In this document: one piece after another, positions 32,091-41,161 of the stretch
Position numbering within the stretch: position 1 is the stretch's first letter
Layout: every line of letters starts with the position of its first letter
Source: Paenibacillus rhizophilus
GTDB taxonomy: Bacteria > Bacillota > Bacilli > Paenibacillales > Paenibacillaceae
Direction of reading: 5' to 3'
Assembly (NCBI RefSeq): GCF_003854965.1
Contig: NZ_RQPI01000007.1
Span: forward strand, 124,001-188,000
Length of the DNA stretch: 64,000 nt
Notes under the pieces: generated by a model
What the model was told of the DNA's origin: nothing
Database searches by the model: none
Seen by the model: only the letters and a program-made list of their open reading frames with translations
Program-made: the position numbers and the translations under genes

Positions 32091-33122
32091 ATGATGAATC
32101 CTAAAGATTTCAACTATAGCATGCCGCCTGAATGGGCGAAGCATGAGCGCACGTTTATTTCCTGGCCGGTTCAAGCGTCCATGTGTTTTCCGGATGATCA
32201 TGAATCCGTATGCCGGGGATATGCGGATATTATCCGGGCAATCGCCGAATTCGAGCCGGTGACGGTTGTTGTGGATCCGGACGAGCAGGAGGCCGTCATG
32301 CGCCTCGTATTCGGTCCGGGCATCACGTTTCTGCCGATCGAACACAGCGACGCCTGGCTGCGGGACAACGGACCGACCTTTGTCATGAACGGCGACGGGC
32401 AGCTTGCCGGGGTTAACTGGAAATTTAACGCCTGGGGCGGTAAATATTCACCCTGGGATCTCGACGATAAGGTCGCTCCGCAAATCATCGAGAAAGTGAA
32501 GGTTACACGGTTCGATGCGCCGATCGTGATGGAAGGAGGCTCCTTTCATACCGATGGAGAGGGCACACTGATTACGACCGAGGAATGTCTACTGAATCCG
32601 AACCGCAATCCGGGCCTGGGCCGGGGAGATATTGAAGAGTATCTTCGCCAGTATACCGGGGCAGAGAAGATCATTTGGCTGAAGCGCGGACTCAGCGGCG
32701 ACGAGACCGACGGGCATGTCGACAATATTGCCTGTTTCGCGTCTCCCGGCAAGGTTATCATTCAGGTGTGCGAGGACCCGCAGGACGAGAATTATGAGAT
32801 TACCGCAGAGAATCTGCGTATTTTGGAGAGCGCAACAGACGCCAAGGGCCGGAAACTGGAGATCGTCACAATCCAGCAGCCGCCGCGCGCCGATCATGAG
32901 GGCAGCCGGCTGACGCTCAGCTACCTCAATTTCTATTTTGTCAACGGCGGGATTATCCTGCCCGTATTCGGCGCGCCTGAAACGGATGCGTTGGCCGAGC
33001 TGGCCCTGACGCGTCTTTTTCCGGACCGGAGAATCCGCACTGTTGACGGGATGGCGGTCATCCGCGAAGGCGGGAACGTCCACTGCACGACGCAGCAAAT
33101 GCCGGCCAAGGCAAGTCAATAA
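32091..33122 (+). CDS. aguA: Agmatine deiminase
   Basis: The 343-residue guanidino-modifying enzyme converts agmatine to N-carbamoylputrescine and ammonia. The fold motifs are clear: E-W-A-K-H-E-R-T-F-I-S-W-P, D-A-W-L-R-D-N-G-P-T, E-G-G-S-F-H, G-H-V-D-N. The catalytic Cys is in G-G-N-V-H-C-T-T-Q-Q, about twelve residues from the end. The start ATG 32091 has AAGCGGG upstream. It lies 21 bases before the carbamoylputrescine amidase gene, forming the agmatine-to-putrescine pair. Arginine decarboxylase is not in this window. Confidence 0.95.
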   Translation: MMNPKDFNYSMPPEWAKHERTFISWPVQASMCFPDDHESVCRGYADIIRAIAEFEPVTVVVDPDEQEAVMRLVFGPGITFLPIEHSDAWLRDNGPTFVMNGDGQLAGVNWKFNAWGGKYSPWDLDDKVAPQIIEKVKVTRFDAPIVMEGGSFHTDGEGTLITTEECLLNPNRNPGLGRGDIEEYLRQYTGAEKIIWLKRGLSGDETDGHVDNIACFASPGKVIIQVCEDPQDENYEITAENLRILESATDAKGRKLEIVTIQQPPRADHEGSRLTLSYLNFYFVNGGIILPVFGAPETDALAELALTRLFPDRRIRTVDGMAVIREGGNVHCTTQQMPAKASQ

Positions 33123-33143
33123 GGCAACAAGGAGGACATAAGC

Positions 33144-34019
33144 TTGAGAAAAGTAAAAGTAGCCGCGACGCAGATGAGCTGCTCCGGCAGCATTGATGAA
33201 AATATCGCAAAAGCCGATAAGCTGGTTCGGGAGGCGGCCGCGCAGGGAGCGCAGATTATTTTGCTGCAGGAGCTGTTCGAGACGCCGTATTTCTGCCAGA
33301 AGGAAAAATCGGATTACTATGAATATGCGACCGAACTGGAGCAGAACAAAGCCGTTAACCATTTCAAAGAGGTGGCAAAAGAGCTTAAAGTTGTGCTTCC
33401 GATCAGTTTCTACGAGAAGAAGAACTATGCGCGTTACAATTCCCTGGCCGTGATCGACGCCGACGGAAGCGTCCTTGGCAAATACCGCAAGAGCCACATT
33501 CCGGACGGCCCCGGCTATGAGGAGAAGTTTTATTTCAACCCTGGAGACACCGGATTCAAAGTATGGAACACCCGTTATGCCAAAATCGGGGTGGGCGTAT
33601 GCTGGGATCAATGGTACCCGGAAGCGGCGCGCGTCATGACGCTCATGGGTGCGGAGATACTGTTCTATCCGACGGCAATCGGCTCCGAACCCCAAGACAG
33701 CGCCATCGACTCGAAGGATCACTGGCAGATGTGCATGCTCGGCCACGCCGCGGCAAACCTGATTCCCGTGGTGGCGTCCAACCGGATCGGGCGTGAAGAG
33801 GACGAAGAGTCGAGCATCAACTTTTACGGCTCCTCGTTCATCGCCGGTCCCCAGGGCAACAAAGTTGCCGAGGCTGGACGGGGCGAAGAGACCGTGCTGG
33901 TCGGCGAGTTCGATCTGGACGAACTGGAGACGGGGCGGATCGAATGGGGCATTTTCCGCGACCGCCGTCCGGAGCTGTATCGACTGATCGCTTCCTATGA
34001 CGGGGATCTGACCTTTTAA
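33144..34019 (+). CDS. aguB: N-carbamoylputrescine amidase
   Basis: The 291-residue nitrilase-superfamily amidase releases putrescine, CO2 and ammonia. The catalytic triad is visible: Glu43 in L-Q-E-L-F, Lys116 in Y-R-K-S-H-I-P, Cys153 in G-V-C-W-D-Q-W-Y-P-E. The start is TTG with GGAGG eight bases upstream. The gene follows aguA on one transcript and ends at a strong terminator. It supplies the last step of the agmatine route to putrescine. Confidence 0.95.
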   Translation: MRKVKVAATQMSCSGSIDENIAKADKLVREAAAQGAQIILLQELFETPYFCQKEKSDYYEYATELEQNKAVNHFKEVAKELKVVLPISFYEKKNYARYNSLAVIDADGSVLGKYRKSHIPDGPGYEEKFYFNPGDTGFKVWNTRYAKIGVGVCWDQWYPEAARVMTLMGAEILFYPTAIGSEPQDSAIDSKDHWQMCMLGHAAANLIPVVASNRIGREEDEESSINFYGSSFIAGPQGNKVAEAGRGEETVLVGEFDLDELETGRIEWGIFRDRRPELYRLIASYDGDLTF

Positions 34020-34045
34020 CAGCCGCCTGAGATATTGCATAACAC

Positions 34046-34089
34046 GAGCACTGGCCCAAGGAATAGAATCTTGGCAGTGCTCTTTTTTT
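34046..34089 (+). terminator. Terminator of the aguAB unit
   Basis: GAGCACTG pairs with CAGTGCTC, with CAAG/CTTG inside, and is followed by seven T residues. Confidence 0.9.
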
Positions 34090-34205
34090 CAATAGCCGGG
34101 ATTTGGAAAAAAATTCCCATACAAGAGCCATAGGTCTTGAAAATGTAGATGTTACAAACTTCCGATAATTATGTGATATAACATAACATAAGAAAGAAAA
34201 GATAA

Positions 34206-34234
34206 TTGTCATCTATGCTTTAATCTGTTAAAAT
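34206..34234 (+). promoter_or_regulatory. Promoter of the amino acid ABC operon
   Basis: TTGTCA (34206-34211), 17-base spacer, TAAAAT (34229-34234). It lies 40 bases upstream of the binding-protein start codon. Confidence 0.65.
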
Positions 34235-34273
34235 CTCTTTATGTTATTGATAATTTCGCAGGGGGATTGAGAG

Positions 34274-35086
34274 ATGAAAAGCAGAAATAAATGGGTCATG
34301 TCAGCTTTGGTCGCGATGCTGGTAGTGATTATCGCCGGATGCGGATCGGACAACGCAAGTTCCGGCAGCAATGGCGAAACAGTAGTCAAGTTCGCGAGTG
34401 ACGCTACATATGCGCCGATGGAATATATGGATAAGGATACGATCAAAGGCTTCGATATTGATTTTATCGATGCGGTCATGAAAGAAGCGGGAATGAAATA
34501 CGAAGTGGTCAACACCGGCTGGGATACGATGCTTGAGAGCGTCAAGCAGGGCACGGAGTACCAGGCTGGCTTGTCCGCGGTATCCATTACCGACGACCGC
34601 AAGCAGACGTATGATTTCTCCGTTCCTTATTTTGAATCGACCAACATGATTATGGTTAAAGAAGGCAGCGACATCAAGAGCGCGCTGGATCTTAAGGAGA
34701 AGACTGTGGCTGTGCAAACTGCCACTACCGCCGATGAGCTGATGAGCAAGATTATGGGCGTGGGCAACACGAAGCTGAAGCGCTTTGACAGCAATGCGGT
34801 AGCGATGATGGAGCTGGACAACGGCGGGGCGGACGCAGTGGTGGCCGATATCGCGATCGTTCGGGAGTATATTAAGAACAATCCGAATATGAAGCTGGTC
34901 GGCATCACGGATACGCCGAATTTCGGCTCCGAGTATTACGGCATTCTGTATCCGAAGGGCAGTGAGCTGAAAGCGAAGCTGGACCCTGCGATCCAAAAGG
35001 TAGTTGACAACGGCAAGTACGAGGAAATCTACAAAAAATGGTTCGGTGAAGCTCCCGACCTGACGAACCTGAAGAACGCACAGTAA
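34274..35086 (+). CDS. Polar amino acid ABC transporter substrate-binding lipoprotein
   Basis: The 270-residue protein begins with a lipoprotein signal whose lipobox is I-A-G-C. The mature domain is SBP family 3: F-A-S-D-A-T-Y-A-P-M-E-Y at the ligand site, G-F-D-I-D-F-I-D-A-V, and A-V-S-I-T-D-D-R for the hinge. Family 3 binds Gln, Arg, His, cystine or similar; the exact ligand is not told by sequence. It is the first gene of a three-gene importer and is tethered to the outer face of the membrane. Confidence 0.95.
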   Translation: MKSRNKWVMSALVAMLVVIIAGCGSDNASSGSNGETVVKFASDATYAPMEYMDKDTIKGFDIDFIDAVMKEAGMKYEVVNTGWDTMLESVKQGTEYQAGLSAVSITDDRKQTYDFSVPYFESTNMIMVKEGSDIKSALDLKEKTVAVQTATTADELMSKIMGVGNTKLKRFDSNAVAMMELDNGGADAVVADIAIVREYIKNNPNMKLVGITDTPNFGSEYYGILYPKGSELKAKLDPAIQKVVDNGKYEEIYKKWFGEAPDLTNLKNAQ

Positions 35087-35215
35087 GCAAGGCAAGCAAA
35101 GCAAGCATGCGTAATGTATACTATTGCGCGTGCTTTGTTTTTTTCATAGAGAGATAATTTATGGGGAACGGCGGCATCCCGCCTACCCGCGAAAAGAAGA
35201 GAAGGGAAGAGAAAG

Positions 35216-35863
35216 ATGGATTTCAATTTCGACATCATTGGAGGATATTTGCCCTTATTCTTGAGGGGAACCTTATATACGGTCGGCTTTTCGATCGCCT
35301 CGATCATCCTTGGTTCCATTTTTGGACTGGGCATCGGCTTCGGCAGAATGCTGAAAAGTCCGCTCTGGCGCTGGCCTTTCCTGGCCTATATCAATTTCTT
35401 CCGGGGCACGCCGCTGTATGTCCAGATCCTGATTGTGCATTTCGGGCTGGTTCCCGCCTTTTTTGGAAGCACCAATGCGCTGATCTCCGGTGTCGTTGCG
35501 CTGTCGCTCAACTCGGCGGCTTATACGGCGGAAATTTTCCGGGCGGGCATTCAATCGGTTGATCCCGGGCAGCGTGAGGCGGCGCTGTCGCTCGGCATGA
35601 CCGGAAGGCAGTCGATGCGGTTCGTGGTGCTGCCGCAGGCTGTTAAGCGGATGGTACCAGCATTTGGCAACGAGTTCATTGTGCTGGTGAAGGACTCCTC
35701 GCTTCTGGCGCTCGTCGCCGCCCCCGAAATCATGTATTGGAGTAACACAATGAAAGGCCAGTACATGCGGATATGGGAACCTTATTTGACGGCGGCGGTC
35801 ATTTACTTTGTTCTCACCTATTCGCTCAGCAAGCTGCTGTCCTATATCGAACGGAGGATATAA
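35216..35863 (+). CDS. Polar amino acid ABC transporter permease
   Basis: The 215-residue membrane protein has five hydrophobic segments. The permease docking loop reads [34 protein letters not shown] is the classic His/Glu/Gln/Arg/opine permease motif. ATG 35216 follows GGGAAGAGAAAG. It lies between binding protein and ATPase genes and likely works as a homodimer because no second permease is present. Confidence 0.95.
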   Translation: MDFNFDIIGGYLPLFLRGTLYTVGFSIASIILGSIFGLGIGFGRMLKSPLWRWPFLAYINFFRGTPLYVQILIVHFGLVPAFFGSTNALISGVVALSLNSAAYTAEIFRAGIQSVDPGQREAALSLGMTGRQSMRFVVLPQAVKRMVPAFGNEFIVLVKDSSLLALVAAPEIMYWSNTMKGQYMRIWEPYLTAAVIYFVLTYSLSKLLSYIERRI

Positions 35864-35867
35864 CCAA

Positions 35868-36599
35868 ATGGAACCGATCATTTCCGTCAGACATCTGAGC
35901 AAGGCATTTGGGAGCAACACCGTGCTCAGCGATATCAGCGTTGATATCAACAGCCGTGAGGTTGTCGTTGTAATCGGGCCTTCGGGTTCCGGCAAATCAA
36001 CCTTTCTGCGCTGCCTGAACCTGCTGGAGCAGCCTCAGGGGGGCGACATCGTCATTGAAGGCGTCAATCTGATGGACACAAAAACGCGGATTAACGAGGT
36101 GCGGACCGAGGTTGGTATGGTGTTCCAGCAGTTCAACCTGTTCCCGCACAAGAAAGTCATTGAGAATATTATGCTGGCGCCGGTTCAGGTACGCAAGTGG
36201 CCGGTGGAGCGGGCTCGGCAGAAGGCGCTGGAGCTGCTGAACAAGGTCGGACTTGCCGAAAAGGCAGAGGCGTATCCCGCCTCCCTGTCCGGCGGACAAG
36301 CCCAGCGGGTGGCGATCGCCAGAGCGCTCGCCATGGAGCCGAAAATCATGCTGTTCGACGAGCCTACGTCGGCGCTTGATCCGGAGATGGTCGGCGAGGT
36401 GCTTGCCGTTATGAAGGATCTGGCCCGGGAAGGGATGACGATGGTCGTCGTCACGCATGAAATGGGCTTCGCTCGCGAGGTGGGCGACCGGGTGCTGTTT
36501 ATGGAACAGGGCGCCATTGTGGAAGAAGGGCCGCCGGAGGAGCTGTTTGGAAGTCCGCAGCACATGCGGACCCGGGAATTTTTATCGAAGGTGTTGTAA
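35868..36599 (+). CDS. Polar amino acid ABC transporter ATPase
   Basis: The 243-residue ATPase powers the importer. Walker A is G-P-S-G-S-G-K-S-T, the Q-loop is Q-Q-F-N-L-F-P-H, the signature is L-S-G-G-Q-A-Q-R-V, and Walker B is [10 protein letters not shown]. The H-switch is V-T-H-E-M. It belongs to the GlnQ/ArtP type. The start ATG 35868 has GGAGG ten bases upstream and lies four bases after the permease stop. A terminator follows at once. Confidence 0.95.
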   Translation: MEPIISVRHLSKAFGSNTVLSDISVDINSREVVVVIGPSGSGKSTFLRCLNLLEQPQGGDIVIEGVNLMDTKTRINEVRTEVGMVFQQFNLFPHKKVIENIMLAPVQVRKWPVERARQKALELLNKVGLAEKAEAYPASLSGGQAQRVAIARALAMEPKIMLFDEPTSALDPEMVGEVLAVMKDLAREGMTMVVVTHEMGFAREVGDRVLFMEQGAIVEEGPPEELFGSPQHMRTREFLSKVL

Positions 36600-36600
36600 G

Positions 36601-36628
36601 CGGCGGGGATTCCCGCCGTTTTTTTTTT
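36601..36628 (+). terminator. Terminator of the amino acid ABC operon
   Basis: CGGCGGG, loop GATT, CCCGCCG, then ten T residues. Confidence 0.95.
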
Positions 36629-36724
36629 GAAATATAAGAGTTTATCAGATTCATGGATGCCGCCGGGAGCGAAGTAGAATCTTGTCTATTAATCAAGTAA
36701 AATTGGAAGTACGCGGTCAGGAAT

Positions 36725-36750
36725 TGAAACATATTCGGTTTCTCCGCGTA
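36725..36750 (+). promoter_or_regulatory. ECF-sigma (sigma-W-type) promoter of the Ter locus
   Basis: TGAAAC (36725-36730), exactly 16 bases, CGTA (36747-36750): a full match to the sigma-W/M/X consensus. The first TerD gene starts about 73 bases downstream. In B. subtilis the related yceCDEFGH operon is under sigma-W, -M, -X and -B control, which supports the call. Confidence 0.8.
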
Positions 36751-36822
36751 TGACCTTGTATATTTATTTTGCCGGGAATGCCCGGCGCAACCTAGCGATT
36801 TTTCGAAATGGAGGGTTAACGC

Positions 36823-37416
36823 TTGGCAGGAATTAATTTGGTAAAAGGCCAAAAAATCGATTTGACTAAAGGCAATGCCGGCCTGACGAATGTGATCGTC
36901 GGTCTGGGCTGGGACCCCGCCGAATCCAAAGGGCTGTTCGGGTTCAAGAAGCAGGCCAATGTCGACTGCGACGCCTCGGCCCTGCTGCTGAACGCGGACG
37001 GAAAGCTCACGAAGAAGACCAATCTGGTCTGCTTCCATAACAAGCAGAGCGCCTGCAATTCGGTCGTTCATTCCGGAGACAATCTGACAGGCGAGGGAGA
37101 CGGAGACGACGAGCAAATCAGAGTGAACCTTAGCGCAGTCCCTTCCGATGTGCACCGGGTTCTGGTTGTCGTCAACATTTACGACGCCGTGAACCGCAAG
37201 CAGGATTTCGGCATGATCAGATCGGCGTATATCCGCGTGATGAATGCCTCGGGCGGCACCGAGCTGGTCAGATATAACCTGTCGGACAACTACTCCGGCT
37301 TCACTGCCCTGATCTGCGGCGAACTGTACCGCCACGGATCGGATTGGAAGTTCGCGGCGATCGGCGAAGGCAGCCATGCGGCGCATATCAATCAGTTGGC
37401 CGAACGGTATGTATAA
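36823..37416 (+). CDS. TerD-family protein 1 (tellurium resistance/stress)
   Basis: The 197-residue TerD-fold protein has [17 protein letters not shown], and the calcium-binding [15 protein letters not shown]. The end is [14 protein letters not shown]. An insertion after the G-W-D motif ([12 protein letters not shown]) and two extra cysteines make it the most divergent of the three. TTG 36823 follows GGAGGG by eight bases. TerD proteins bind Ca2+ and probably scaffold TerC-containing membrane complexes. It is the first gene of the ECF-promoted unit. Confidence 0.9.
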   Translation: MAGINLVKGQKIDLTKGNAGLTNVIVGLGWDPAESKGLFGFKKQANVDCDASALLLNADGKLTKKTNLVCFHNKQSACNSVVHSGDNLTGEGDGDDEQIRVNLSAVPSDVHRVLVVVNIYDAVNRKQDFGMIRSAYIRVMNASGGTELVRYNLSDNYSGFTALICGELYRHGSDWKFAAIGEGSHAAHINQLAERYV

Positions 37417-37475
37417 CGGCAGTTTTCGTGCATTTTGACTTACCCATACCATTAATGAAGAGAGGTTATGCAAAA

Positions 37476-38051
37476 ATGGCAATCAATTTATCCAAAGGTC
37501 AGAAGATCGATTTGACGAAGTCGAACCCGGGTCTCTCCAAAATTACGGTAGGTTTGGGCTGGGACACGAATAAATACGACGGCGGCAAGGATTTTGACCT
37601 GGACTGCTCCGTTTTTCTGGCGGACGCGAACGGAAGAGTAACCAAAGAGAGCAATTTTATCTTTTTCAATAACAGACAGAATGAGAATGGCTCCGTCGTG
37701 CATACCGGCGACAACCGTACCGGCGAAGGAGACGGCGACGACGAGCAGATCCAAATCGACCTTGCGGGCGTTCCTGCCGATGTGGAGAAGATCGCCTTTT
37801 CGATTACCATCTATGAGGCAGAGCAGAGAAACCAGAACTTTGGACAGGTCTCCCGTTCGTATGTACGGATTCTGAACGAAGTGAACAAAGAGGAACTGAT
37901 CCGGTTTGATCTTGGTGAAGACTTCTCGATTGAGACGGGTGTTGTGGTAGGCGAGCTTTACCGCCACGCGGGCGAGTGGAAGTTCAATGCCATCGGCAGC
38001 GGGTACAAAGACGGATTGGCCGGTCTGACCCGGGATTACGGGCTGCAATAA
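37476..38051 (+). CDS. yceD: TerD-family protein 2
   Basis: The 191-residue protein is close to B. subtilis YceC/D/E. It begins [25 protein letters not shown] precedes D-F-D-L-D-C-S, and the Ca2+ motif is [16 protein letters not shown]. The end is [23 protein letters not shown] 37476 follows AGAGG by ten bases. The symbol marks family likeness; which of the three B. subtilis paralogues it matches best is not settled. Confidence 0.85.
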   Translation: MAINLSKGQKIDLTKSNPGLSKITVGLGWDTNKYDGGKDFDLDCSVFLADANGRVTKESNFIFFNNRQNENGSVVHTGDNRTGEGDGDDEQIQIDLAGVPADVEKIAFSITIYEAEQRNQNFGQVSRSYVRILNEVNKEELIRFDLGEDFSIETGVVVGELYRHAGEWKFNAIGSGYKDGLAGLTRDYGLQ

Positions 38052-38115
38052 TAGATGGAACTGCCGGCGAGAACTGCCGAATCTATGAAACTATAGGTGA
38101 AAGAAGGTTTTGATT

Positions 38116-38697
38116 GTGACGATAAGCCTTTCCAAAGGTCAACGGATCGATCTTACCAAGACCAATCCGGGCCTGACCCAAGTAGTGGTGGGCCTCGGCT
38201 GGGACACGAATAAATACAGCGGCGGGAATGATTTCGACCTGGACGCCTCAGCGTTCCTGCTCTATGAGGATGGCAAGGCCAAGGGCGCAGACGACTTCGT
38301 ATTTTATAACAATCAGACCGGCGGCGCAGGCTCGGTAACCCATTCAGGCGACAACCGCACGGGAGAAGGCGACGGGGATGACGAGCAGATTCTGATCGAT
38401 TTCGGCAAGGTTCCCTCGCAGATTCACCGAATCGGCATTAGCGTCACGATTTACGATTGCGAAGTCCGCGGGCAGAATTTCGGACAAGTCTCCAATGCGT
38501 TCGTGCGCGTCGTCGATGCATCAAACAACAGAGAAGTGCTGCGCTATGATCTTGGTGAAGATTTCTCGATGGAAACGGCCGTCGTATTCTGTGAGTTCTA
38601 CCGCCATGGCGCAGACTGGAAGTTCCAGGCGGTCGGCAGCGGCTTCAGCGGCGGACTAAGCGCCCTGTGCAAAAACTACGGACTGGACGCGAGCTAG
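38116..38697 (+). CDS. yceE: TerD-family protein 3
   Basis: The 193-residue protein is the third TerD member, with M-T-I-S-L-S-K-G-Q-R-I-D-L-T-K, the same [14 protein letters not shown] and [18 protein letters not shown] 38116 is chosen over TTG 38110 because AAGG lies eight bases upstream. It is about 65 bases after copy 2. A good terminator follows, so the TerD trio could be made more than the rest of the locus. The paralogue name is by likeness only. Confidence 0.85.
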   Translation: MTISLSKGQRIDLTKTNPGLTQVVVGLGWDTNKYSGGNDFDLDASAFLLYEDGKAKGADDFVFYNNQTGGAGSVTHSGDNRTGEGDGDDEQILIDFGKVPSQIHRIGISVTIYDCEVRGQNFGQVSNAFVRVVDASNNREVLRYDLGEDFSMETAVVFCEFYRHGADWKFQAVGSGFSGGLSALCKNYGLDAS

Positions 38698-38703
38698 CAT
38701 TCG

Positions 38704-38732
38704 GGCGGGGTCGGTGATGATCCCGCCTTTTT
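38704..38732 (+). terminator. Terminator between terD genes and terC
   Basis: GGCGGG (38704-38709) pairs with CCCGCC (38722-38727), then TTTTT. Downstream genes need read-through or their own promoter. Confidence 0.75.
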
Positions 38733-38909
38733 CGAAAGTATTGGGAACATTTGGAGAAATGCTGATAAATAACCCCGTGAAACACAGGCGGTGCAGACAA
38801 TGGGTGTATCGGTGCTCTAAGGACAGAAGACAAATCTGACTGGAGGGAATCCGGAAGCTCAGAGCGCTTCCTGTGGAAATCGGTGGGCAACCGGCGGGCG
38901 GGCGCCGAA

Positions 38910-39021
38910 ATTCATCGCAGTGATCTTGAATATTATTTCTCTGTGGAAAACGGCCATAGTGGCAGGAGAATTATAATAGATTGGGCGCGGAATGGAAGTT
39001 TAGCGCCATCGCGGAAGGTGC
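38910..39021 (+). pseudogene. Remnant of a fourth TerD gene (3' part)
   Basis: One frame reads S-D-L-E-Y-Y-F-S-V-E-N-G, comparable to the TerD end Y-D-L-G-E-D-F-S-M-E-T-A. A shifted frame reads E-W-K-F-S-A-I-A-E-G-A, the TerD end [10 protein letters not shown]. The two blocks are spaced by 71 bases against 69 in copy 3, so there is a net frameshift. There is no start, no Ca2+ motif and no ribosome site. The 72-codon frame over it is therefore not called a gene. Confidence 0.65.
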
Positions 39022-39122
39022 AATATTTCGGCGGACATCTTGAAATGGACGAAGCTTACCGCTGGGGACTGCGCCCGGGTCGCAGGCAGAAAATAATATG
39101 AATATACCGGAGGCAAGTGACA

Positions 39123-39869
39123 ATGGATTGGCTGTCAAATTTTTTTAGGAGCATAAGTGATAATTACAGCCATTTTTTCTCGTGGCATGATGTAATCGCA
39201 ACGCTTTCCGACCCCGTAAGCTGGGGGATTATCGCAAGTCTGGTACTCCTTGAAGGTCTGCTCTCGGCGGACAACGCGCTTGTGCTTGCGGTAATGGTTA
39301 AGCATTTACCGAAGGAACAGCAGAAAAAGGCGCTCTTTTACGGAATTTTAGGCGCGTATGTGTTCCGTTTTGTGGCTATCGGCCTCGGAACGTATCTGAT
39401 CGGGTTCACTCTGGTCAAGGTACTCGGCGCGCTGTATCTCTTCTACATTGCCTATAAAGGAATCTTCAAGCGCGGCGGTGACGATACCGTCGAGAACAAG
39501 GGGGCTTCCTTCTGGAAAACGGTGCTGCTTGTGGAACTGATGGATATCGCCTTTAGTATCGACAGCGTTATCGCCGCCTTTGGCGTGAGCAGCGAAGTAT
39601 GGGTGCTGTTCATGGGCGGTATTCTCGGCGTGCTGATGATGCGCGGCGTCGCGCAGATTTTCCTGAAGCTGATCGAGAAGTTCCCTGAACTGGAACAGAC
39701 GGCTTTTCTGCTGATTGCCATTATTGCCGGTAAAATGATGGCCGGCGCTTTCGGATACGAAATGTCCCATATCGTCTTCTTTGCTGTTATCATCTCGGTC
39801 TTTACCGGTACGATTCTGTACAGCATTGGCCGCAGAAGAAGAGAAGCGAAGAACGAATTGCATCATTAA
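39123..39869 (+). CDS. yceF: TerC-family membrane protein
   Basis: The 248-residue protein has seven or so helices and the TerC marks: L-E-G-L-L-S-A-D-N-A-L-V in helix 2, and D-I-A-F-S-I-D-S-V-I-A-A-F-G in the fourth. The acidic residues in helices (D-N, D-S) fit metal-ion movement. Recent work links TerC/YceF-type proteins to Mn2+ export feeding secreted enzymes. ATG 39123 follows CGGAGG by nine bases; GTG 39117 is too close. Downstream, a hairpin GCCGTCC/GGACGGC separates it from the biosynthetic genes. Confidence 0.9.
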   Translation: MDWLSNFFRSISDNYSHFFSWHDVIATLSDPVSWGIIASLVLLEGLLSADNALVLAVMVKHLPKEQQKKALFYGILGAYVFRFVAIGLGTYLIGFTLVKVLGALYLFYIAYKGIFKRGGDDTVENKGASFWKTVLLVELMDIAFSIDSVIAAFGVSSEVWVLFMGGILGVLMMRGVAQIFLKLIEKFPELEQTAFLLIAIIAGKMMAGAFGYEMSHIVFFAVIISVFTGTILYSIGRRRREAKNELHH

Positions 39870-39952
39870 ACGGAGCAACACGGCAGCCGTCCCCGACAGG
39901 ACGGCAAAGCCGGTTTAAGGGGCAACCATTTTAGGATCGGGAGGGCTGGGCT

Positions 39953-41161
39953 TTGAGATATTTTGAACATTTGACACCGGATCAGGAAAAAATGCTTTTC
40001 TACTCACCGCCCGTTTGTTTTGATCACACTACCGATAAAGCCCTGCTGGCCTATGCCGTTGGCGCCGCTCTGTACATGCCGGCTACCCGCCCGAATGCGG
40101 CCGAGGATATATGGAAATTGAGAAAGGGCGGTCTGGTCACCGTCATTATGGATTTGGAGGATGCGATCGGGGACGGAGAGGTGGAGCAGGCCGAAGAGAT
40201 GGTCGTCCGGCATCTTTCCGTGTTGGCCGAGCTCGCGGAGAAGCCGGAAGAAGAGCGGTGCGGCATTCCGCTGCTGTTCATCCGGGTGCGGAGTCCTCTC
40301 CAGCTGCGCCGGCTGATTTTCCGGCTGGACTCCCTGATCCTGTTGGTGACCGGCTTTGTTTTTCCAAAGTTTACGGCGGAGAACGGCGGCGACTACTTCG
40401 AGGCGCTTGCCGATTACAACCGGTCGCGCAGAGTCGGCGCTCCTCCGCTGTACGGTATGCCTATTTTGGAGAGCGCTTCGATCATTTACCGGGAAAGCCG
40501 GCTGGACAACCTTCTGTCGATCCGGCAACTGCTCTCCGGCTACCGGGATTACGTGCTGAATGTCAGAATCGGCGCAACCGATTTTTCCAGCGCATTCGGT
40601 CTTCGCCGCAGCTCCGACATCAGCATTTACGAGCTTGCGCCGATCCGCGATTGCATCGCCGATATTATCAATGTGTTTGGACGGATGGAGGACGGCTACG
40701 TGATTTCCGGGCCTGTCTGGGAATATTTTGCGAACAAGGGACACCGGGTGCTGCGCCCTCAGCTGAGACAATCTCCCTTCGAGGAGGCATTCGGCCGGAA
40801 CGGCCGCAAAATGCGCAACCGCTATATCTCCAAGGCGCTGGACGGACTGATCCGGGAGGTGCTCCTCGACAAGGAAAACGGCATCGTCGGCAAAACGGTG
40901 ATCCATCCCTCCCACCTGAGGCCCGTGCAGGCACTGTACACGGTGATGCATGAAGAATATGTGGATGCAATGGGCATCGTGGAGAGCAGTGACGGGCTTC
41001 GGGGCGTATTCAAGAGCGAGTACACCAACAAAATGAATGAAATCAAGCCGCATCTGAACTGGGCGAAGCGGGTACTGATACGATCTCAAATATACGGGGT
41101 GTTGCATGAAGAACAGCATTTTGTCGGACTACTGCCCGAACACGAATATGCACACGTTTAA
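39953..41161 (+). CDS. HpcH/HpaI-type lyase of the Ter biosynthetic module
   Basis: The 402-residue TIM-barrel lyase of the citrate lyase/HpcH superfamily has Y-M-P-A-T-R-P, V-T-V-I-M-D-L-E-D-A-I-G-D (metal/substrate site), F-V-F-P-K-F, and M-P-I-L-E-S-A. The late K-T-V-I-H-P-S-H-L closes the barrel. Such enzymes join or split C-C bonds with acyl-CoA or oxo-acids. In published Ter loci this lyase is part of a module predicted to make a nucleoside-like metabolite. The TTG start lies after GGGAGGG. The next gene overlaps it by 56 bases. Confidence 0.8.
   Translation: MRYFEHLTPDQEKMLFYSPPVCFDHTTDKALLAYAVGAALYMPATRPNAAEDIWKLRKGGLVTVIMDLEDAIGDGEVEQAEEMVVRHLSVLAELAEKPEEERCGIPLLFIRVRSPLQLRRLIFRLDSLILLVTGFVFPKFTAENGGDYFEALADYNRSRRVGAPPLYGMPILESASIIYRESRLDNLLSIRQLLSGYRDYVLNVRIGATDFSSAFGLRRSSDISIYELAPIRDCIADIINVFGRMEDGYVISGPVWEYFANKGHRVLRPQLRQSPFEEAFGRNGRKMRNRYISKALDGLIREVLLDKENGIVGKTVIHPSHLRPVQALYTVMHEEYVDAMGIVESSDGLRGVFKSEYTNKMNEIKPHLNWAKRVLIRSQIYGVLHEEQHFVGLLPEHEYAHV

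Noticed and set aside
38883-39101. 72-codon frame after the third TerD gene
   Set aside because: It overlaps a TerD remnant in mixed frames and has no ribosome site, so it is listed as a pseudogene instead.
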